This document shows positions 43,420 through 51,225 of a stretch of 64,000 nt of DNA, piece after piece. The position numbers and the translations under genes were made by a program. Below the pieces are notes generated by a model that saw only the letters and a program-made list of their open reading frames with translations, was not told the origin of the DNA and made no database searches. Numbering within the stretch: position 1 is the stretch's first letter; every line of letters starts with the position of its first letter. This DNA is from Pseudomonas rhizophila (GTDB lineage Bacteria; Pseudomonadota; Gammaproteobacteria; Pseudomonadales; Pseudomonadaceae): positions 5,267,178 to 5,331,177 of the forward strand of contig NZ_CP024081.1 in the NCBI RefSeq assembly GCF_003033885.1, in the 5' to 3' direction.

Positions 43420-44049
43420 ATGTCGGCCCCCAGCATGACGTTGTTCCACAACCCCGCTTCGCCTTTCGTGCGCAAGGTCCTGGTGCTGCTGCACGAAACC
43501 GGCCAGCAAGACCGCGTGGCGTTGCAGCTCAGCCAGCTCACGCCGGTCAGGCCAGACCAGGCACTCATTGATGACAACCCCCTGAGCAAGATCCCGGCCT
43601 TGCGCCTGGCCAATGGCAATGTGCTCCACGACAGTCGCGTCATTCTTGATTACCTCGACCACCAGCACGTCGGCAATCCGCTGATTCCCCGCGACGGCGC
43701 AGCCCGGTGGCGACGCCTGACCCTGGCGTCCCTGGCTGACGGAATCATGGACGCCGCGGTGATGATTCGCTACGAAACCGCCCTGCGACCCGTCGAAAAA
43801 CACTGGGCCGAGTGGCTCGATGCGCAACGGGACAAGATCCGCCGCGCCCTGGGCATGCTCGAAGCCGAGGCGATAGCCGAACTGGCCTGCCATTTCGACA
43901 TTGCGTCCATCAGCGTGGCCTGCGCCCTGGGTTACCTGGACCTGCGCCATCCCGATCTGGAATGGCGCAAGGCCAATCCACAATTGGCAGCGTGGTTTGC
44001 CGAAGTGAGCTTGCGGCCTTCGATGGTCGAGACAGTGCCTAGAATCTAG
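43420..44049 (+). CDS. Glutathione S-transferase family protein
   Basis: A 209-residue GST. The N-terminal thioredoxin-like domain (about 1-80) contains N-P-A-S-P-F-V-R-K-V, the glutathione-contact I-P-A-L (cis-proline loop) and the helix start D-S-R-V-I-L-D-Y-L. The C-terminal domain is helical (A-R-W-R-R-L-T, later D-I-A-S-I-S-V-A-C-A-L-G-Y). The first-helix serine or tyrosine would activate glutathione. The substrate is unknown. GAGGA lies 7 bases upstream. It stands alone between two repeats. Confidence 0.88.
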   Translation: MSAPSMTLFHNPASPFVRKVLVLLHETGQQDRVALQLSQLTPVRPDQALIDDNPLSKIPALRLANGNVLHDSRVILDYLDHQHVGNPLIPRDGAARWRRLTLASLADGIMDAAVMIRYETALRPVEKHWAEWLDAQRDKIRRALGMLEAEAIAELACHFDIASISVACALGYLDLRHPDLEWRKANPQLAAWFAEVSLRPSMVETVPRI

Positions 44050-44074
44050 CCCTGCGTTAGCCATACTGGCCTTG

Positions 44075-44141
44075 TCGCGGGCAAGCCTTGCTCCCACATA
44101 GACCTTGCTCCGCCTTTGGGAGCAAGGCTTGCCCGCGATGG
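44075..44141. repeat. REP pair, GCAAGGCTTGCCCGCG variant
   Basis: Reverse copy (44075-44099) and forward copy (44117-44141) between the convergent GST and creD genes. Confidence 0.85.
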
Positions 44142-44232
44142 CAGCGCAGCGGATCCAAGGGAAACAACTGCCCTATGCGAGTCACCAGCACTGCTCGCCA
44201 TTGCCGGTCCTCGCGCAACCCCAGCGACCGGC

Positions 44233-45606
44233 TCATTTCACCTCTCCCAGATCGAACGTCATCGCAGCCGTCGGCTTCGCTCCCACCCGGTACCAGTCCA
44301 GCTTACGGGTCAATACCATGAACACACCGAGCAGACCGAACAGCAACAGCGAGCCCATCAGCAAGGCGTAGTCCTCGGCACTCAACAATCCATAGAGCAA
44401 ACCGTACAAGCCCGCCAACCCCGCCGAAAACCCCAGGCCGTGGCTCACGCTGCGCAACACATGACAGACATAGAACCCGATCAGCAGCACACAGGCGCTG
44501 GCTGACAGCAAATACGCCAGGGCAAAACCGATGTGTTCCGACAGGGACAGCAGCAACAGGTAAAAGAACGCCAGCGCCACGCCCACCAAGGCGTACTGGA
44601 CCGGATGCACCGCCAGGCTCTTGAGCACTTCGAAGAGAAAGAACCCGGCAAACGTCAACGCTATGAACAGCAGTGCATATTTGATCGCCCGGTCGCTCTT
44701 GAGGTATTGGTCCACCGGGTCGATGAAACTCACACCAAAGGCACGGCTGCGAAACGCTTCACAGCCATCGCTTGGCTCGCAGGCTTGCAAGGTTTCCAGC
44801 AGGTTGGTAGAGAAAAACGAGGTCTGCCAGTCGGCACTGAAGCCCTGCTCATTGATGTCGCGCTGGGTCGGCAGGTAGTTGCCGATAAAGCTGGGGTGCG
44901 GCCAGTCGGCCGACAGGTGCACTTGGGTGGACTTACCTACCGGCAGAATCTGTAACTGACCGGTGCCTTGCAGCCGCAGGTCGAAACCGAAGGTCAGCTC
45001 AGTGCTGCCCTGGGCCGTGACCATTGGCAGCGGCACATGCACGCCCTGCCCCAGCCAGCCGATCCGCGAGCCGGGCAGGAAATCGACGGTCTGCTGGTTG
45101 AGCTTCAGGGTCAGTGCATTCTCGATACCGCGGATGTCGCTGATGCCCACGCTCAGATAGGGCTCGTCAAAGCGGTAGTCGGCAAAATCCTTGGTGGCCA
45201 CGCCGAAACGCTCAGGCACCTTGAAGTGGCCGTCGATCCGGTTGTCGGCATGAAACAACCGCGCCTCGTAGATCCCGCGTGCACGGGTTTCTGTGCGGAT
45301 CTGGCCGTCGACGTCCAATTGCTCCGGCAGAAAATATAACTCACCGCTTTGCTCGACGGTTTCCAGGAACCGCGCGCCGGTCTTCTCGTTGGTATTCCAG
45401 ACCCGCACATCCTTGCGAAACGGCACCACGATCATCGGCCCGATGAGTTGCTGGCTGTGACTGGAACTGCGGGCGATGTCCTGCAGTACACCGTCGCGCA
45501 GTTCCTGACGCTCGTCGATGAGGCCGTTGATCATCAACAACGGGATCATCAGCAGGAGGATCAATAGGGCAATCATGCCCAGTTTTACGGCGAGGCTGCG
45601 GTTCAT
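44233..45606 (-). CDS. creD: CreD, inner-membrane protein of the CreBC regulon
   Basis: A 457-residue CreD-family membrane protein. The N-terminal helix (about 10-27) precedes a large periplasmic domain (28-305). About five helices follow from 305 on (Y-A-L-L-F-I-A-L-T-F-A-G, then four more). CreD is the main target of CreBC and is linked to beta-lactam tolerance. It lies directly downstream of creC. On the mRNA, AGGGAGAGC (complement of 45630-45638... paired with 45612-45620) forms a hairpin with the ribosome site, and a Cre-tag-like direct repeat lies at 45674-45689. Confidence 0.93.
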   Translation of the reverse strand: MNRSLAVKLGMIALLILLLMIPLLMINGLIDERQELRDGVLQDIARSSSHSQQLIGPMIVVPFRKDVRVWNTNEKTGARFLETVEQSGELYFLPEQLDVDGQIRTETRARGIYEARLFHADNRIDGHFKVPERFGVATKDFADYRFDEPYLSVGISDIRGIENALTLKLNQQTVDFLPGSRIGWLGQGVHVPLPMVTAQGSTELTFGFDLRLQGTGQLQILPVGKSTQVHLSADWPHPSFIGNYLPTQRDINEQGFSADWQTSFFSTNLLETLQACEPSDGCEAFRSRAFGVSFIDPVDQYLKSDRAIKYALLFIALTFAGFFLFEVLKSLAVHPVQYALVGVALAFFYLLLLSLSEHIGFALAYLLSASACVLLIGFYVCHVLRSVSHGLGFSAGLAGLYGLLYGLLSAEDYALLMGSLLLFGLLGVFMVLTRKLDWYRVGAKPTAAMTFDLGEVK

Positions 45607-45611
45607 GTGGG

Positions 45612-45638
45612 GCTCTCCCTGTTCGAATGAGGGAGAGC
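45612..45638 (-). promoter_or_regulatory. Hairpin covering the creD ribosome-binding site
   Basis: GCTCTCCCT (45612-45620) and AGGGAGAGC (45630-45638) are exact complements around a 9-base loop. On the minus-strand mRNA the downstream arm holds the AGGGAG ribosome site, about 8 bases before the AUG, so folding would hide it. Confidence 0.6.
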
Positions 45639-45673
45639 TTGAGCCGGCTGTGTGCTGGGGTTATGGAGAGATT

Positions 45674-45689
45674 GTGGAGATTGTGTGGA
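45674..45689 (-). promoter_or_regulatory. CreB-type direct repeat upstream of creD
   Basis: On the minus strand TCCAC occurs twice at exactly 11-base spacing (TCCAC-N6-TCCAC). The known Cre-tag is TTCAC-N6-TTCAC, so each half has one mismatch. It lies 68-83 bases before the creD ATG. Confidence 0.55.
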
Positions 45690-45697
45690 GACTACCC

Positions 45698-45716
45698 AAG
45701 GCTCGCTCCCACAGGG
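45698..45716. repeat. Single REP half-copy
   Basis: AAGGCTCGCTCCCACAGGG is a lone, truncated REP arm in the creC-creD gap, with no partner. Confidence 0.6.
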
Positions 45717-45745
45717 TTGTGTTCTGTCAGGCGGCAGAGGCGGTT

Positions 45746-47164
45746 TCAAGGCAACCGCAAAACCACCTCAACCCCACCCTCGACATTGCCAATACTGAAC
45801 TCCCCGGCATGCAACTGCACCACTTCCTCCACAAAGTTGAGGCCCAACCCGGTGCTCTTGCGACCGCTGTCAGGGCGCGGCAGGGAGTAGAAGCGTTCAC
45901 TCAGACGCGGCAGGGCGTAGGCGGGAATCGGTTCGGCCTGATTGAACAGCCGGATCTCGACGCGGTTGCCGACACGCTCGGCACTCATGCGCAACAACCC
46001 GTTGACGGGCGTGAAGTCCAGGGCGTTTGCCAGCAGATTGCCCAGGGCCTGACGCAACAGAAACGGCTCCCCCGTCAATGTCAGGTCCACGGCAATGTGC
46101 CGCTCGATCTGCAAATGCCGGCTTTCGATCCAGCCACTGCGGGCCTCCAGCAGTTCGTCCATCAATGCCGCCAGCGGCACGGCAACCTCTTCTTCCAGTC
46201 CCTGTCGCTGCTCGACCTGGGCCAGGTTGAGCAAACGCTCGATCAACTGCTGCATGCGCACGCTTTCGTTGTCGATGTTGCTGACGAAACGCAGACGCTG
46301 GGCCGTCGGCATGTCGCTCTGCAGCAACTCGGCGGCACCACGGATTGCCGCCAGCGGGCTCTTGAGTTCGTGAGTCAGGGTGTGCACGTAGCGCTCGACG
46401 TAAGCCTTGCCTTCCAGTTGGGTGCGCATGTGTTCCACCGCACCGGCCAGTTGCTCGAACTCGCCACCGCGATAATGCGGCACCTCTACCCGTTGCCCTT
46501 GGCTGACGGCCTCGGCATAAACAGTCAAACGCCGTAGCGCCGCGCTCAGCCACCACGACAACAAGGCGCCCAACAGCAGCCCCAGGCCGATCAACCCGGC
46601 GCCGTAAGCCAACAGGCGCCGCTCGGTGCGGTCGACATAGGGTTGCAGCGAACTGTTGGGCTTGGCCACGGTGACCACGCCGATAATCCGGCCGTTGTCG
46701 CGAATCGGCGCGCCAACGTGCATCACCGAAGACGTCGGATCATCGGCAACGCTGCGGGTCGAGCGTGCGCCGTATTGCCCGCGCAGGGTCAGGTAGACAT
46801 CGTTCCAGCGCGAATAATCCTGGCCCACCGCCACACCGCTGGAGTCGAGCACCACAATCCCCTTGGCGTCCGTGACGTAGATGCGATGGTTGACCTGGTT
46901 CTTTGGCAACCCCCAGATCGATGCTGCAGGCTGGCGCTCACCGTAAGCCTTGAGCAGTTGCGGCCAGCGGTTCTGGTTGAGGGTGCCGGCCTTGAAATCG
47001 TCCCGCAGGATCTCGGCCATCAGGTTAGCGGTGTCCACCAGGGTTTCTTCGGTGGACTGGCGCACGCCGGGGCGTATTTCTTCCATCACTGTGTTGAGGA
47101 CGAAATACCCGGTCAAACCAATGAACAGCACATACACCAGGAAAATCCGGATGCCCAGCGACAT
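45746..47164 (-). CDS. creC: CreC, sensor histidine kinase
   Basis: A 472-residue membrane kinase. Helix 1 is at about 6-25 and helix 2 at 184-209, enclosing a periplasmic sensor. A HAMP-like linker follows, then the phosphorylated H265 in T-H-E-L-K-S-P-L. The ATP-binding half has N-box L-G-N-L-L-A-N-A-L-D and G-L-G-L-N-F-V-E. It phosphorylates CreB. Its ATG shares one base with the creB stop (TGATG), so the pair are coupled. Confidence 0.95.
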   Translation of the reverse strand: MSLGIRIFLVYVLFIGLTGYFVLNTVMEEIRPGVRQSTEETLVDTANLMAEILRDDFKAGTLNQNRWPQLLKAYGERQPAASIWGLPKNQVNHRIYVTDAKGIVVLDSSGVAVGQDYSRWNDVYLTLRGQYGARSTRSVADDPTSSVMHVGAPIRDNGRIIGVVTVAKPNSSLQPYVDRTERRLLAYGAGLIGLGLLLGALLSWWLSAALRRLTVYAEAVSQGQRVEVPHYRGGEFEQLAGAVEHMRTQLEGKAYVERYVHTLTHELKSPLAAIRGAAELLQSDMPTAQRLRFVSNIDNESVRMQQLIERLLNLAQVEQRQGLEEEVAVPLAALMDELLEARSGWIESRHLQIERHIAVDLTLTGEPFLLRQALGNLLANALDFTPVNGLLRMSAERVGNRVEIRLFNQAEPIPAYALPRLSERFYSLPRPDSGRKSTGLGLNFVEEVVQLHAGEFSIGNVEGGVEVVLRLP

Positions 47165-47844
47165 CAGCTATGTCCCGGGCTGTAGCTGTAGCCGAGGCCA
47201 CGGTGAGTCTGGATCGGTTCAGCCTCGGCCCTGACCAGACGCAATTTGGCGCGCACGCTCTTGATGTGGCTGTCGATGCTGCGCTCGTAGCCGGCATCAC
47301 TGGCCACACCCAGGGCGTCGAGCAGTTGTTCGCGGCTGAACACACGCTCGGGTTGCTCCAGCAGACAGTTCAACAGGCGGAATTCGTGACGGGTGAGGTT
47401 CAGCGGTCGGCCACGATAGTGGATCTGCACCCGCTCTGTGTCGACCTGAAATAGCCCGGCGCCCAGATCCGTGGGCGGTCGCGGCGCGACGCGCTTGAGG
47501 ATGGCGCGGACCCTCGCCGCCACTTCCCGAGGGCTGAACGGTTTGACCACATAATCGTCGGCCCCGATCTCCAGCCCCACTACCCGGTCGATCTCAGCAT
47601 CCCGGGCTGTAAGAAAGATGACCGGAACGTCGCTGAAACGTCTGAGATTTTTGCACGTCTCGAATCCGCTGATATCCGGCAGGCCCACGTCGAGGATGAT
47701 CAGGTCCGCCGGGGTGTATTTCTGATGCTCAAGCGCAGCCGCGCCAAGGTTCAGCCAGGTGGTGCCGAAACCCTCCCCTTGCAGGGCAAACACCAGCGTA
47801 TCGGCAATGGCGGCTTCGTCTTCGACAATCAGAATGTGAGGCAT
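47164..47844 (-). CDS. creB: CreB, OmpR-family response regulator
   Basis: A 226-residue regulator. Its receiver domain has E8-D9 in V-E-D-E, the phospho-acceptor D52 (L-D-V-G-L-P-D) and K101 (V-K-P-F). A winged-helix DNA-binding domain follows (about 130-222; L-T-R-H-E-F-R-L-L, then S-I-D-S-H-I-K-S-V-R-A-K-L). I chose the ATG at 47844, where the usual receiver start M-P-H-I-L-I-V-E-D-E falls; an earlier in-frame start adds 20 unmatched residues. First gene of creB-creC-creD. Confidence 0.95.
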   Translation of the reverse strand: MPHILIVEDEAAIADTLVFALQGEGFGTTWLNLGAAALEHQKYTPADLIILDVGLPDISGFETCKNLRRFSDVPVIFLTARDAEIDRVVGLEIGADDYVVKPFSPREVAARVRAILKRVAPRPPTDLGAGLFQVDTERVQIHYRGRPLNLTRHEFRLLNCLLEQPERVFSREQLLDALGVASDAGYERSIDSHIKSVRAKLRLVRAEAEPIQTHRGLGYSYSPGHS

Positions 47845-47913
47845 GGCGTCCGCGCCCGACAGTAAAGTTGCCGGAACGGTGCCCCAACCCCGGGGGCACG
47901 TCAATCAGGGAAA

Positions 47914-48417
47914 TCAGCAGTCGGGCTTGTCAGCGGTAAAACGTCGGGCCGGGTTCACCGCCGCATCAAACTCGCGCAGGGCCTTGGCGCCGATCAGCAG
48001 CGGGTAGTTGAAGCTGCTGCGGTCCGTCAGGTTGACCTCAACGGTCCGCTTGACATCACCCAGGCACATTTCAAGCTCCACCACCGGACGTTTGCTGGGG
48101 GCAGCCGATTCGTCGTCTTCATCTTCCTCCGAGCGGGTCTTGATCTTGCTGATGCGTGCGACCTTGTGCTCAAAGAGCTTGTTGCTCGCGCCTTTGGTCG
48201 CCAGGCGGAACCGTACCCAGTCCTCGCCGTCGCGGGTAAAGGTTTCGATGTCCTTGGCCGACAGCGAGGCCGTCAGGGCGCCGGTGTCCATCTTGGCCTT
48301 GAGCACCTCACCGCCGATTTCCGGCAGCGCGATGTATTCGTAGCGCCCGTACAGGGTCGGTTCGGCGGCCAGCACTGGAAGGGCCACCAGGGAAAGCAGA
48401 GCGAGAAGGGATTTCAC
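47914..48417 (-). CDS. Retropepsin-like protein of the RimB/DUF785 (ATP-dependent zinc protease) family
   Basis: A 167-residue protein with a signal peptide (A-L-L-S-L-V-A-L-P-V-L-A-A, cleavage near residue 18) and a retropepsin-type D44-T-G46 motif in K-M-D-T-G-A-L-T-A-S-L. Related proteins are labelled ATP-dependent zinc protease, though the motif points to an aspartic protease fold. An acidic run (E-E-D-E-D-D-E) lies in the middle. The start is GTG 48417 with AAAGGA upstream. It ends 70 bases upstream of creB on the same strand; a link to Cre signalling is not shown. The C-terminus ends P-D-C. Confidence 0.85.
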   Translation of the reverse strand: MKSLLALLSLVALPVLAAEPTLYGRYEYIALPEIGGEVLKAKMDTGALTASLSAKDIETFTRDGEDWVRFRLATKGASNKLFEHKVARISKIKTRSEEDEDDESAAPSKRPVVELEMCLGDVKRTVEVNLTDRSSFNYPLLIGAKALREFDAAVNPARRFTADKPDC

Positions 48418-48518
48418 GTAATGGACTTCCTTTGTAAGGGTGGGCAGCGGGATTTTAGACCGTGGGCTGTGAATTCGTTCGGTTGGCGTCAAGAACATCT
48501 CTGCCGGGGAAAGGGGGT

Positions 48519-48609
48519 CTGTGGGAGCAAAGCCTGCTTGCGATACGGGCACCACGGTTTTCCAGAGAAATGGCGTTACCTTCATCGCGAGCAAGCTTTG
48601 CTCCCACAG
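48519..48609. repeat. REPIN, GAGCAAAGCCTGC variant
   Basis: Inverted pair from 48519 to 48609, related to the copy at 31382, in the divergent region before the acyltransferase gene. Confidence 0.8.
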
Positions 48610-48693
48610 ATCACTTCGCTCGTTTCACCTCGATTTGGTCTGCCGCCCGAAGCTGCTTATCATGGCCCGCCCACCTGTTTGCAAGAGTCATTT

Positions 48694-49581
48694 ATGCGCC
48701 GCCTGCTCACCGGCTGTTTTGTCACCCTTCTGCTGTTACTCAACACCCTGGTGCTGTTCGGGCCGTTGATGGTGTTCGCGCTGCTCAAACTGGTCCTGCC
48801 CGGGCGTCTTCGTGATTACGCCTCGTGGGCGGTGATGTGGATCGCCGAAACCTGGGCCGAAATCGACAAACTGATCTTTGCCCTGTGCATCCCCACCCGC
48901 TGGGACATACGCGGCGGTGGCGACTTGCGCCGCGACACCTCTTATCTGGTCATCAGCAATCACCAGTCCTGGGTCGACATCCCCGCGCTGATCCAGGCCC
49001 TCAACCGGCGTACGCCGTTCTTCAAGTTTTTCCTCAAGAAAGAGTTGATCTGGGTACCGTTCCTGGGCCTGGCCTGGTGGGCGCTGGATTACCCTTTCAT
49101 GAAACGCTACACCAAGGCCTTCCTGGCAAAAAATCCGGAGCTGGCAGGCAAAGACTTGGAAATCACCCGTCAGGCCTGCGAGCTGTTCAAGCGCCAACCG
49201 GTCACCGTGGTGAATTACCTCGAAGGCACACGCTTCACCGCCGCCAAGAGCCAACAGCAACAGTCTCCCTTCACCCACCTGCTCAAACCCAAGGCCGGTG
49301 GCGTGGCATTCGTGCTGGCGGCGCTGGGCGAGCAACTGGACGCGGTGCTGGACGTGACGGTGGTGTACCCCCAGGAACGGACGCCGGGGTTCTGGGATTT
49401 AATCAGCGGTGCGGTGCCGAAGGTCATTATCGACATCCAGACCCGCGAGCTGGACCCGGCGCTGTGGCAGGGCGATTACGAAAACGATCCGGTGTTTCGC
49501 CAGCATGTCCAGAACTGGGTGAACCAGCTCTGGATCGAAAAAGATCAGCGCATCGCCGCCTTGCGCAGCGAGCGCGACTGA
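48694..49581 (+). CDS. PlsC-family lysophospholipid acyltransferase (YihG-like)
   Basis: A 295-residue membrane acyltransferase. The N-terminal membrane helix is at about 8-35. Motif I is N89-H90-Q-S-W-V-D95 (H-x4-D) and the glycerol-phosphate motif is Y-L-E-G-T-R at about 173-178. It probably acylates lysophosphatidic acid or a related lipid. The start at 48694 is the first ATG with a plausible signal-anchor; no strong ribosome site is seen. The convergent DUF2780 gene ends at the next base, so the 3' ends abut. Confidence 0.87.
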   Translation: MRRLLTGCFVTLLLLLNTLVLFGPLMVFALLKLVLPGRLRDYASWAVMWIAETWAEIDKLIFALCIPTRWDIRGGGDLRRDTSYLVISNHQSWVDIPALIQALNRRTPFFKFFLKKELIWVPFLGLAWWALDYPFMKRYTKAFLAKNPELAGKDLEITRQACELFKRQPVTVVNYLEGTRFTAAKSQQQQSPFTHLLKPKAGGVAFVLAALGEQLDAVLDVTVVYPQERTPGFWDLISGAVPKVIIDIQTRELDPALWQGDYENDPVFRQHVQNWVNQLWIEKDQRIAALRSERD

Positions 49582-50163
49582 TCAGATACCCGCGCCTGCC
49601 CCCCAGATTCCACCCAAGTTCTGCAGCAGCGAACTGGCCACGCCCTGCTGGCCGAGGTATTCAAGGATCACCGGGGCAAACTGGCCGATCATGCCGCTGT
49701 CCATGCCCAGCGCGCTGAAGGCGTTGTTCAGGTCGTGGGTGTCCTTGACGTTACCCAGCAGACCGTCGAGCAAGGCGTTCTTGTCCGACCCGCCACCGAG
49801 CAAACCGCCCAGGCCACCCAAGCCATTCAGCCCACCGATAGCGTTGTTGCCAGCGATCTGATCGAGGCCCGGCACGCTTTTGCTCAATTCGGAAAACTGC
49901 GGCTCACTGAGTCGGTTCTTCGCCAGCCCCAGCATCGCACCAGCACCGCCGATGGCCTGTTCCGGGGTGATCTTGAGCTCCGAGCCCAGGGTATTGAGCA
50001 ACCCGGCGGCTTGCGGCGCAGCTGCCACCGCGCCCTCCCCCGGCTGATCGCCCTGCATCGCCGCCACCGCATTGGCCGCATCACTGAGGCTGAACTGCGC
50101 GAAGGCCGGGCTGCTTGCCAGCGCGAGCAGGCAAGACAGTGCAAAACCTCGTGAAACCTTCAT
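49582..50163 (-). CDS. DUF2780-family exported protein
   Basis: A 193-residue protein with a signal peptide (A-L-S-C-L-L-A-L-A-S-S-P-A-F-A). A helical body follows, with a glycine-rich segment near residue 115-130 (G-G-L-N-G-L-G-G-L-G-G-L-L-G-G-G) that is low complexity. The C-terminal part matches the DUF2780/VcgC-VcgE style (L-G-Q-Q-G-V). I chose the ATG at 50163 with AGAGG upstream; two more in-frame ATGs lie 9 and 21 bases further. Its function is unknown, and it is periplasmic by prediction. Confidence 0.8.
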   Translation of the reverse strand: MKVSRGFALSCLLALASSPAFAQFSLSDAANAVAAMQGDQPGEGAVAAAPQAAGLLNTLGSELKITPEQAIGGAGAMLGLAKNRLSEPQFSELSKSVPGLDQIAGNNAIGGLNGLGGLGGLLGGGSDKNALLDGLLGNVKDTHDLNNAFSALGMDSGMIGQFAPVILEYLGQQGVASSLLQNLGGIWGAGAGI

Positions 50164-50304
50164 CCGGGACATCCTCTTGAGCATGAAAAAACCGCTCATA
50201 AAGAGCGGCGTAAAGCGTGCGTTGGACTGGGGTCCAGGGGGATTGTTCCCTGCTGCCCTGCTCATCGCCCCCAAGCCCTCGACGTCCTCCACGACTTCGG
50301 TATT

Positions 50305-50330
50305 GCCTACTGTCAATGTTGACAGTAGGC
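50305..50330. promoter_or_regulatory. Palindrome upstream of csp, copy 1
   Basis: Exact 11-bp arms GCCTACTGTCA (50305-50315) and TGACAGTAGGC (50320-50330) around ATGT. It lies 109 bases before the cold-shock gene. The core matches copy 2 at 50727-50747. Confidence 0.7.
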
Positions 50331-50438
50331 AGCTGTTCATACGGACTCTAAGCTGCAGCCGTGACAACGAAAAACAAGGCTATGGGCAAACCACAGTCCC
50401 TGTGCCTTTCTTCATTCGGGCAAGCAGGAAGAATAAAA

Positions 50439-50651
50439 ATGAACGACCGAATCAAAGGAACCGTTAAATGGTTTAACGATGCAAAGGGCTATGGCTTCAT
50501 TACCTGCGGCAAAGGAGGCGAGGAGTTGTTCGTTCATTACTCGGCAATAGCTGGCGAGGGTTATAAAACATTGAAACAGAAACAGACTGTTTCGTTTGAA
50601 ATCGAGAAGGGTGATAAAGGCATGCAGGCTCTGAGAGTGACGCCGGAATAA
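50439..50651 (+). CDS. Cold-shock domain protein
   Basis: A 70-residue CspA-family single-strand RNA/DNA-binding protein. RNP1 is K16-G-Y-G-F-I21 and RNP2 is L30-F-V-H-Y34 (Tyr replaces the usual Phe). It starts [18 protein letters not shown] at 50426-50431 lies 7 bases before the ATG. The gene is less GC-rich than its surroundings and is bracketed by two copies of one palindrome, so it may have been acquired together with the following secreted protein gene. Whether it is cold-inducible cannot be read here. Confidence 0.92.
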   Translation: MNDRIKGTVKWFNDAKGYGFITCGKGGEELFVHYSAIAGEGYKTLKQKQTVSFEIEKGDKGMQALRVTPE

Positions 50652-50726
50652 CCCTCGGTTTATTCAGGTCCTTCCCCTGAAACGTCGCATGAAAACCCGC
50701 AAGGCTATTTCCTTTTAGTCTGACCC

Positions 50727-50747
50727 ACTGTCATTTCTGACAGTAGG
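50727..50747. promoter_or_regulatory. Palindrome upstream of the small secreted protein, copy 2
   Basis: ACTGTCA (50727-50733), TTTC, TGACAGT (50738-50744), followed by AGG as in copy 1. The arms are the same as copy 1 and the 4-base loop differs, so it is probably bound by the same factor. It lies 57 bases before the next ATG. Confidence 0.68.
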
Positions 50748-50803
50748 CCCAAGCACGACGCTCAGCGATCATCGTTGCTCCAATCAACAAGCGAGTACCT
50801 GAA

Positions 50804-51163
50804 ATGCGCGGTTTAATAGTTTGCTTACTTTCCGTCGCTGGACTCTTGGGCGTAACCCATGCTGCGAACGCAACAAGCTGTCCCGCCGTAGGGGAAATTG
50901 TGTTCCGTTTAATGCCAGAGACCATTCCTGGCCGACCGGTCTACGAGGAGTATTCTGTGAAGGACTCCTCTGGAAAAGTTATCTGGCGGGGCGAGGCCGT
51001 GGGCCCTAACTTTCTACAACCGATGTACCAAATGACGTTAACAACGCCCACGCCTGTAGCAAACACCTGCTTATATAGTTACCGGGAGCAGTATGTGGAT
51101 GAGGGCCCTCCTCCTCAGCAGGCTTGGAGGAATAAACAGCTGACACTCAATAAACAACCTTGA
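50804..51163 (+). CDS. Small secreted protein of unknown function
   Basis: A 119-residue protein with a signal peptide (about 1-21, L-I-V-C-L-L-S-V-A-G-L-L-G-V). The mature part contains two cysteines (in T-S-C-P-A-V and N-T-C-L-Y-S) that could form one disulfide, and a Pro/Gln-rich end. No known family was recognised. Base composition is clearly lower in GC than the neighbouring core genes. It ends just before a strong bidirectional terminator. Its upstream palindrome suggests joint control with the cold-shock gene. Confidence 0.72.
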   Translation: MRGLIVCLLSVAGLLGVTHAANATSCPAVGEIVFRLMPETIPGRPVYEEYSVKDSSGKVIWRGEAVGPNFLQPMYQMTLTTPTPVANTCLYSYREQYVDEGPPPQQAWRNKQLTLNKQP

Positions 51164-51179
51164 GGGCAACCTATCAAAT

Positions 51180-51209
51180 AAAAAGGGCGACATCACTGTC
51201 GCCCTTTTT
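51180..51209. terminator. Bidirectional intrinsic terminator
   Basis: Perfect 13-bp stem (51180-51192 with 51197-51209) with A5 and T5 ends and a TCAC loop. It ends the secreted-protein gene on the plus strand and the fdhA unit on the minus strand. Confidence 0.93.
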
Positions 51210-51225
51210 CCGTCTTGCCTACCGC

